A stretch of DNA of 64,000 nt, from contig JAAALK010000284.1 of NCBI GenBank assembly GCA_019279435.1, positions 19,586,428 through 19,650,427 of the forward strand. Reading direction: 5' to 3'. Positions 57,465 to 64,000 of the stretch are shown here, in pieces; within the stretch, counting starts at the first letter, position 1, and every line of letters begins with the position of its first letter. Source of the stretch: Zizania palustris. Its lineage: Eukaryota; Streptophyta; Magnoliopsida; Poales; Poaceae. The notes below the pieces were generated by a model. That model had not been told where the DNA came from. It was given only the letters and a program-made list of their open reading frames with translations, and ran no database searches. The position numbers were made by a program, and so were the translations under genes.

Positions 57465-58066
57465 CTTCGATGCCTTTAGAAGTCTGAGGCCCTCTGAAGA
57501 TGTGAAACCCTCTGTTGCGACGAAGCCTAATATCAAGCCCAAGATCCCTTCGTCCTGAGCGAAGCAGGTATATAAAAGATTATCACGAAGACTACTCCAA
57601 AAAATCCCAAGGCCAGGATCTAGGAGCGTAGGCTCCCTTTGAGGCCATCTATGAGGCCTTCTCTGAGTAAAGGCCTCTGATCCACACTCTGGCGCAGGTA
57701 AAGTATCTTAATACCACCTTGGCGTGAAGACCTAGACCAGGGGCTCCTGCTCTTGGTATTAGACTTTATCTTTTTACCCCTACGAAACCCTATAGTCGGA
57801 GCCCTGTAAGTAGAGTGTAAAGTAGACTTTTCCTTTTATGTTTGCCTATAAAAGCAGGGTACTACCCTTGTAATAAAAGGGAGGTTACAGAATAGCAAAA
57901 TCATTATGAACCGGAAGTAAGGCTATTATCCCTCAAGGAGGCCTGAACCAGTATAAAAACACTCTCTTCATGTAAGCCCCTAAAGATTCACACATTTTCA
58001 TACACTACCTTTTATATGTATTCACATTACAAAAACTTGTTTATAGCTAAAGCAATCACTACAACA
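57465..58066 (+). repeat. Element C 3' LTR, remainder
   Basis: Continues the C LTR from 'cttcgatgcctttagaagtc' to 'caatcactacaaca' and aligns with 31450-32083. Shorter by two internal deletions relative to the 5' LTR. Confidence 0.87.
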
Positions 58067-58071
58067 AATAT

Positions 58072-58834
58072 ATTTATTGTTTTTTGATTAACTCCCCTGT
58101 TAGGTTAGCAGCTGCATGCATGCATGAGCTCGTGGCCTGATGTCCCTTCGTGAATTTGCTTTGTGAAGTTGCAAGTGCTTGCACTATAGAGATCTAACTG
58201 AATTCTTTTGCAGTTGAATAATGATCTTGAGCATAATATTAATGACTCTGGAATCTTACTACCAACTTATTTCTGCAGCATATATAGGAAGATGAAGTCA
58301 TGAAACTGCGCTCCTAGCAGCCACCATCGGAGGTAGGAGATCAGAAGCATAATTATTTATCCAACCCTCCAGAAGCACAAGTCAAACAAGTCCCCTACAA
58401 GTCCCCTACGTCATTAATTGTTGGCACCTCCATCCTCAAACATGCTAATATAATGGTTATGTCACAACAGAGATCATGTCTCCCAAGTCCCAACCTCCAA
58501 ATCTGCAAGGTCCTGCTCAACAGCGGCGACGTCCAGGACGATGCCCTCAAGGTTGATTCAGGGGTACTTTTTTCTCAACTTTATGGTGCTAGAGGAGTGG
58601 CCTTATATATGTACAATATTGACAAGGTAAAACTTGTCACTTGCTACCGTAGCATTAGCACGTGCATAATATAAATATATATTGCATTTCAGATATTATT
58701 TAAAACAGAAAATAAAACTAATTTATGTTCAGGCCAGCTCACTCCTTTTTTATTTTCAAGTTAATCTCATTTGTTGACTTTCAATGTTTTTCCATAGCCT
58801 TAATTTATCTGACTAACAAATAATTGTTTTTTGA
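58072..58834 (+). other. Helitron 3' body with a possible unrecognised exon
   Basis: A G/C-richer block at about 58464-58628 lies between acceptor-like 'tcacaacag' and donor-like 'gacaag|gtaaaac' and is open in one frame ('GDVQDDALKVDSGVLFSQLY'). It shows no recognised domain and is not the next PP5 exon. The rest is AT-rich. Confidence 0.35.
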
Positions 58835-58868
58835 TTTTCACCATTACGTAGCACGGGCACACTACTAG
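58835..58868 (+). repeat. Helitron 3' terminus
   Basis: 'ccattacgtagcacgggc' then 'acactactag' ending in CTAG at 58865-58868, followed by T. The preceding stem is degenerate compared with the tandem copies near 5534. Confidence 0.8.
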
Positions 58869-60117
58869 TCAAGATTAAAGACGCGGTATGAATGACCATG
58901 AAATGAATAACCCAAAAAAGATACCATCAGAAGAATGGGACTCAAATTTGTTAAGATTGCCACGTTTTAGAATGAAACATCAATATCCAAACACTCTCAA
59001 ATGAGTGACTTTGGGTTTCCTTGCAAAATGTAGTTCATAAGATGTCAAATTCAAAAGTGAGCATAAGAAAATCCGGTTGAAGATGTAACAAGTAGTGCTC
59101 ATGGCCTCAGCCCAAAATCTTCTAGGAGTCTTATACTCATCGAGCATCGTCCTAGCCATCTACACCAGAGTGTGGTTCTTTCTCAACAACACCATTTTGT
59201 TGAGGAACCCTTGGAGCAGAAAATTGATGTTCAATGTTGTGCTCAAGGCAAAGTCAACAAAAAACTATTCTTAAACTCGGTGCCAATATCACTTATGATT
59301 GCTTTCAATGCACTAGGGAGTTTAGTGAATAGTATAGTCTCAAAGCTAAGCTCTAAAAGTGTGAAAACACTTCATCCTTGCTTGCAAGAAAGAAGACCCA
59401 AGAATAACGGGAGTAGTCATTCACCATGACAAGGACATACCATTTTCCACCTAAAGAACTAACCCGAGATGGACCTACAATGTCCATATGGAGAAGTTCC
59501 CCGAGTTGTTCAGTCACCAGCACATTGATTGGTGAATGAGAGGCAACCACTATCTTTCCATGTCGACAAAGAGCACAAATGAGATTCTTCTCAAACTTGA
59601 GCTTGGGCAACCCTCGAATCATACCTAGGGCACTCAGATGAGCGAGCAAGTCAAAGCTCATATGCCCTAGTCTCTTATGCCACATCCAGAGCTCAGAAGA
59701 AGGTTTATCAATAAGGCAATGAGAAGAACCAAAAGACTCTGAAAAATTAGCTCCAAAAACCCTCCCTATTCTTAAAATCTTACAGACCAAAGCGCTATAA
59801 GAATCGAGAACTTGTGAAGTATCGCGTCTAAAACACACTTTCAAACCCTCATCAAACAACTAAGATACAAACAACAAATTGTATCCCAAATCCTCAACCA
59901 ACGCGACATATTTGAGAACGAAATTTAATCCTTACCATACCTTTGCCTTTCACTCTACTCCTTCGATTTTTGCCGAAGGTGATGTACTCACGTCTCTATG
60001 TCGAGGTGATGTTGGAGAGCTATTATATCTTCCTGGTAATGTGGCATGAATAACCGGAATCCATGATCCATTTGTTCTTCAAGCCTCCGTCTGCCATCTA
60101 CACGTGAAGAAAACGTC
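58869..60117 (-). pseudogene. Element E protease, pre-integrase and integrase (N-terminal side)
   Basis: Protease motif DSG near 60052-60062 ('DSGYSCHITRK'). Frame 59859-59353 covers GAG-pre-integrase with 'LWMWHKRLGHMSFDLLAHLS' and 'CALCRHGK' (H..H..C..C), and the start of the integrase core 'LHMDIVGPSRVSSLGGKWYV' with the first catalytic Asp. Further left, broken frames give more integrase text up to the Helitron edge at 58869. Stops occur near 59860 and 59350. Confidence 0.82.
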
Positions 60118-61890
60118 TCAAGCGCTTAGTGTTGAGGTAAGTGAAAAACTTTCTAGGAATCCAACACTGAGAAACTCGAGGGGAAGAAGTAAAAGCAGTA
60201 GACTACATATTAGTGGAATGTAAATCATGATAAAATGCACACGGTCTACCACCATGATAAAAACCAGGATCACGATGAGGTCTCCCAAACTACCGAGGAT
60301 CAAAACCTCTTACACATGGTCTAGCACCATATGAACCATGATGAAAACCATGCTTGGCAAATCCTCTAGAGTAAAAACATGGAGCCTCATGAAAGCGACA
60401 AAGAGAATGAAAGACAGGATCATGTATACTAACAGGTGGCTGATACATATTCCGTGCACTCATCTCCCAAGAGCATCGCTCATCCTTCATACGACGAAAG
60501 CAAAAGCCAATCAAATGACCCACCCTCTGACAATAAGAACAGTGAAAAATCCTCTTGAGGGCTGGGCATTGAAAACTGGGGCTTTTCTCACAGTCTCTCT
60601 TAGTTTTGGCTCAGCAACTATATTGGGTGGAGGAGGTATTTTCTTAGAAGGATGGATGGGGTTCTTGGCTTTCTAGGGAGTGTCTAACTTGGATCTCTCT
60701 TCCTCAAGGGTAGTAGGTGGAGTGAACACAATTTTGCCCTTACTGTCTAAAGTGGTTCTCTCAAAACCCAACCCTAGAGCTAACCCAGTCTTGTCAGCAC
60801 ACATCTTGGTCTTGGCAAAGAGCAAATTCATCCTACCATTTCCCTCAGTATACTTGTTCGCTACATAAAGAAGGTATTCATTCTTAGTCATGAGTTTCTA
60901 TACTTGCCCTATAGCAAAGCTAAGTTTGTCCTTGAGGATCATACAAGTGGAACATTCAGGGTGCACATCCTTAGAACTCTCAGCACTCTCCAATCTAGCC
61001 TCTAGTTATTTAACATGCTTGTCCCTAAGTTCAATACTTTCAATGAGCAATGGGAAATTTGAACAAGCATCAGAAATAAGAGGTCTAGACTCCACCACAG
61101 TGAGATCTTTCTGTGCAATCTCAAGCTTATCGATAGTTTGAACGTGCACAGAACGTAACTCGTCAAGCTCACTCATGATAACACAACAGAACTCACATTC
61201 AGCATCATCTAACTTAGACTTAAGCATGGCATATTCAGTTGAGACAGATTCATTCCTAAGTCTAAGTTCTTTCAATTCACAAGTAGCCTTCACAAGCAAC
61301 CTATCCTGACTAATCAAAGCATCACTAAGTTCATAACTTTAACTCAAAGTTTGTCATAGGATAGCGTTACCTCAGTCGTGTCGGGCTCATTGTCACTTTC
61401 GTTTATGCTATTGGCCATAAATTAGAGGCTGGTGAAGTCCTTCGCCTTCTTCTCCTCCTTTTGCAGTTCATCCTCGTTAGACCTTAGCTCTTCACTTCAA
61501 GAAGTGTCGATGTCACTTAATGCGGTTCTTCTTGAAGAAAGTCTTCTTGTCCCTCTTCTAGTGCTTGTGCTCATTCTCATCTTTCTTTTTGAGTTTTGGG
61601 CAGTTAGCTTTAATATGTGATGTATCCCCACACTCAAAACAACCTCGAGAGTCACCTCTCCTCTGATCTCGTCTATCATTATAGAACCAGGTGAAATTCT
61701 TGATAATGAGAGCAAGCTCCTCATCATCCAGAGTGTCCACCTACTCTTTTGTGATAGAGACCAAAGAGGACAAGGCAAAGCCACCAGCAAAGACACAATA
61801 GTCAGAAGAACCAGACACAATACCTCCAGATGAGGTGCCACTGCCAGAACCAATAACTACTGCCATGGATAGTGGCAAAGAGTTTCCAAG
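60118..61890 (-). pseudogene. Element E Gag C-terminal region with two zinc knuckles and a coiled coil
   Basis: First knuckle 'CFECGDTSHIKANC' near 61620. A Glu/Leu-rich likely coiled coil at 61317-61006 ('KLDDAECEFCCVIMSELDEL'). A second knuckle 'CSYCQRVGHLIGFC' near 60530, then an aromatic/His-rich tail ('RGFAKHGFHHGSYGARP'). Two separated knuckles are a feature of SIRE/Maximus Gag. Several frame changes interrupt it. Confidence 0.78.
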
Positions 61891-62493
61891 TCATTGACGA
61901 GATACCTTGGCAATCTTAGTGTACTTAAGCTTGCTAAAGAGTTCATCACAAATTAACGTGTCATAACCTATGGATTCCTCAATGTTAGATATCTTCATCT
62001 TCCATATGCCATGGTCGAGAGCATAGAGAAGCTTGATAGCACTATCATGATCAGAATAAGGCAAAGTTCCAGTGGAACACAAATTGCTCACAATGCTATC
62101 AAATCTAGCAAACATGTAAACATAAGATTCACCAGGCCCTTGCACAAACAATTGATATTCCTAGTTATATGTGCTTCGACGCCTAGCCTTAATCTGAGTT
62201 GAGCCCTCATGAAACACCGCAAGAGTAGACCAAATTTCCCTAGCAGTACGCAGGTGCTGGATCCTATCAAACTCATTCCAACTCAGACTTGTAAATAATA
62301 TGTTTCTAGCTTTGGAGTTAGAATCATACTGTTGTTTCTCAGCCTCAGTGGTACGAGTATCTGGGATCACATATTGGGACGCAAAAATTTCCCAGGTTGC
62401 ACTTCCTTGGCTTTGAAGAAAAGCATCCATGTGCACCTTCCAGTATGCAAAATCCTTTCTATTGAACAGTGGAATCTTGCTATGTTTGTCCAT
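61891..62493 (-). pseudogene. Element E Gag N-terminal domain
   Basis: Begins with the ATG at 62493: 'MDKHSKIPLFNRKDFAYWKV', then 'WNEFDRIQHLRTAREIWSTL' (copia Gag, DUF4219/UBN2 type), and in the next frame (62151-61891) 'GESYVYMFARFDSIVSNL'. A stop near 62161 separates the two parts. The ATG lies about 50 bases downstream of the primer site, as expected. Confidence 0.85.
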
Positions 62494-62541
62494 GTTGCCT
62501 ACGAATCATAAACCGGTTAAGGTCAACTGGTGATCTAACCG

Positions 62542-62555
62542 GCTCTGATACCAAT
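62542..62555 (-). other. Element E primer-binding site
   Basis: Complement of 'ggctctgataccaatt', that is TGGTATCAGAGCC on the minus strand, next to the LTR: an initiator-tRNA-Met type site. Confidence 0.87.
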
Positions 62556-64000
62556 TGTAGGATCAAAATGGGCGACTAGAAGGGGTGAATAGGCGCCTCA
62601 ATAAATTCTTTCGAATTGATGGCCTTTTCTAAACACCCAACGCACCTCTAACAGAACAAGCGAAAGCAAATAAACTTTCATAGTGAACAGAGAAAGCAAG
62701 TGCTATCACTCTCCTATCATATTTAATATGATGAGACAAATTGAGAGATTACAAGCATTGAAAATAATCTAGCCTTCAAAAACTATTCGATGTCCTGAAT
62801 GAAAAGACACCCATACAAAGCACACACAAGGCAGATTAAAGAACTACTCATGCTTCAGATGGTATATCACAAAGCATTTCAATAGATCACAGCGATTTCA
62901 TCAAGTGCAAGGGAAACATCCTTAGTTCACAGACAGTTCAATAGATATGAGATAAGCACAATATTTAATGTATTTAATTAGACAAAATAAATGTCGGAAA
63001 TAAATAGTTCTTAGATATATCAAAGAATATTTATAGGAGAATCTGAATATAACATGCTCTCAGCTATTTAACTAAACACACGAGAATCAAGGAAAAATAA
63101 TATTGTACTTTTTGCAAGTGATTTTGTCTCTTACCCTTCGTGCATGCAACTGCACCTTGCTGCCTCGAGCAGAGTGCCGCCTTAGCCTCACAGCAGCACT
63201 CCTCGATCGACGACGTATGGCCCCCACTCACGCATGCGCATGTTGCACCTCCAGCGCACTGCCTCCACTTGCTAGCCACGCCTCGCTCCACCTAGCGCTA
63301 TGCGCCACCCCAAAGAAAATCACCTGTGCAAAAGAAGCTTGGGAAAAAATGGCCGAACAGGACTCCTCTAGAAAACCGGTGGTGAAATTTGGACAATAGA
63401 AATGGTAGCGCAAGAGTTTTGGGCGGTGGTAGTGCTAGGAAGAAGATGACTCAAAATCACATTTGGTAAAGTGAACTCAAATTTTTCATTCCCCAAGAGT
63501 TGGTAGAAATCCTAGGACTACATGGCCTTTTATAGGTAGTTCAAAAAATTGGAAAAGACCAAAATACTCCTAGAATATGTTATCTACAGGCGCAAAAATA
63601 TAGATGCGGGCCCAACGGGCAAAATAGTATAATCCTATTTAAAGGTAGTTTTTCCTGACATGGAGCTTTCGGAGCGACTATGGCTTCACTTTAGGACGCT
63701 TTGATCTCGATCCGATGGTTTTGAGCCAAAACCGACAAAGCCCTCCGGATCTTCGACACATGTCACCAATCAACGAACTCGACTGCTAGCAAGTCTCTCC
63801 CGCTCTCGATCTCTCGAGCTGCCTTGTCACTTGCACTAGCCTCTCTTTTGCTAACTTGGTCAACACACTATCTCAATCATCTGTCCGTCCATGTCTTGCT
63901 TCATCTCCACGTATACACTTGAGATCTTCCTCAATTTCACCTAGCCTCCTTGATTGTCTAGCCTCAAGCTCCCCGCTTAACCTTGATCACCTACCATTGA
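62556..64000 (-). repeat. Element E 5' LTR (runs off the window)
   Basis: The left edge 'tgtaggatcaaaatgggcg' is the LTR end (minus strand ...GATCCTACA). 63361-64000 aligns with 9801-10440. The LTR should extend roughly 210 bases past the window, for about 1.65 kb in total. Confidence 0.82.

Larger units (their letters stand above)
31394..58066 (+). mobile_element. Element C: Grande-like gypsy element lacking pol, split by element B
   Basis: The 5' LTR is 31394-32083 (TGTTAGGG...ACAACA, 690 bp). A primer site TGGCGTCGTTCGTGGGGATC follows at 32086 and resembles tRNA-Asp type sites. The 3' LTR is 37247-37292 plus 57465-58066, interrupted by B. Flanks AACAT (31389-31393) and AATAT (58067-58071) differ at one base. 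The net length is about 6.5 kb. No RT or integrase is present; the interior holds a hairpin-repeat leader and an ORF antisense to the element. LTR size, primer site and antisense ORF suggest a Grande/Tat derivative; this name is an inference. Confidence 0.82.
15033..58868 (+). mobile_element. Composite Helitron with captured gene fragments (43.8 kb, about 5.6 kb without later insertions)
   Basis: Left end: TCATTCTACTATATAATA, directly after an A. Right end: 'gtagcacgggcacactactag' (split: gtagcacggg / cacactactag), directly before a T. Both ends follow the Helitron rules: 5' TC, 3' CTAG, insertion between A and T, no target duplication. Joining the flanks restores the E polyprotein codons exactly. 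The cargo is exons of GUX (antisense), a PB1-domain gene, RanBP1 and protein phosphatase 5, with introns retained as expected for DNA-level capture. No Rep/helicase coding sequence is seen, so the element is non-autonomous. F, a TIR element, CACTA and C were inserted later. Confidence 0.85.
9801..64000 (-). mobile_element. Element E: SIRE/Maximus-like copia element, minus strand, split by two insertions
   Basis: Reading right to left: the 5' LTR (62556 to beyond the window), a tRNA-iMet type primer site, gag (62493-about 60290), protease (DSG near 60060), integrase (59859-58869), a large Helitron (15033-58868), linker plus reverse transcriptase (15032-14121), a solo LTR (12757-14120), the rest of RT and RNase H (12756-11735), a 3' untranslated region, and a truncated 3' LTR (9801-10653). 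Coding text joins correctly across both insertions. Without them the internal part is about 6.7 kb. The two zinc knuckles in Gag and the long 3' region fit the SIRE/Maximus lineage; the lineage name is inferred. Confidence 0.85.

Noticed and set aside
58464..58628. Possible continuation of the PP5 gene after element C
   Set aside because: The translation does not match PP5 residues that follow the third TPR exon; left as an unrecognised segment.

Overview
The window is repeat-rich plant nuclear DNA, most likely from a panicoid grass. This is inferred from RIRE2/Tat-type and Grande-like gypsy elements, a SIRE/Maximus-type copia element, a CACTA element with TTTGCCGAGTG sub-terminal repeats, and Helitrons that carry gene fragments. 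There is no prokaryotic-style operon, no tRNA or rRNA gene and no CRISPR array. No intact host gene is visible. All recognisable cellular genes are captured exons or pseudogenes.

Layout. 1-5534 is low-gene sequence ending in a Helitron 3' terminus present as three tandem copies. 5535-6146 is a decayed hAT transposase. 6147-9800 is a truncated Tat-type gypsy element (D, minus strand: 3' LTR plus gag only). From 9801 to beyond the window end lies one SIRE/Maximus-like copia element (E, minus strand). A solo Tat LTR (H, 12757-14120) and one very large Helitron (15033-58868) split E.

The Helitron sits exactly between an A and a T in the E polyprotein. It starts TC, ends CTAG, and once later insertions are subtracted it is about 5.6 kb. 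It carries exons of four unrelated host genes: a GT8 xylan glucuronosyltransferase (GUX, antisense), a PB1-domain protein, RanBP1 and the TPR region of protein phosphatase 5. It was later invaded by a copia element (F, 15344-24069), a TIR element (25041-25980), a CACTA element (27308-29212) and a Grande-like gypsy element (C, 31394-58066). F contains a Reina-like chromovirus (G, 17339-22604) and two MITEs. C contains Tat element B (37293-57459, minus), whose 3' LTR contains Tat element A (37426-47265, plus). The deepest stack is therefore E > Helitron > C > B > A. Target-site duplications read at most junctions support it: CACCA for F, TGGTG for G, CGA for CACTA, AGTAT for B, GGGGG for A, and one-mismatch pairs for C and H.

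The most notable signals are the composite Helitron with two 5' termini and one 3' terminus; an inversion in F whose breakpoints are two inverted MITEs with exchanged target-site duplications; an array of about 15 short hairpins in the leader of C with apparently compensatory variants; an antisense ORF in C; and a unit-copy difference between the two LTRs of B. All calls come from reading the sequence and its translations, without database searches.
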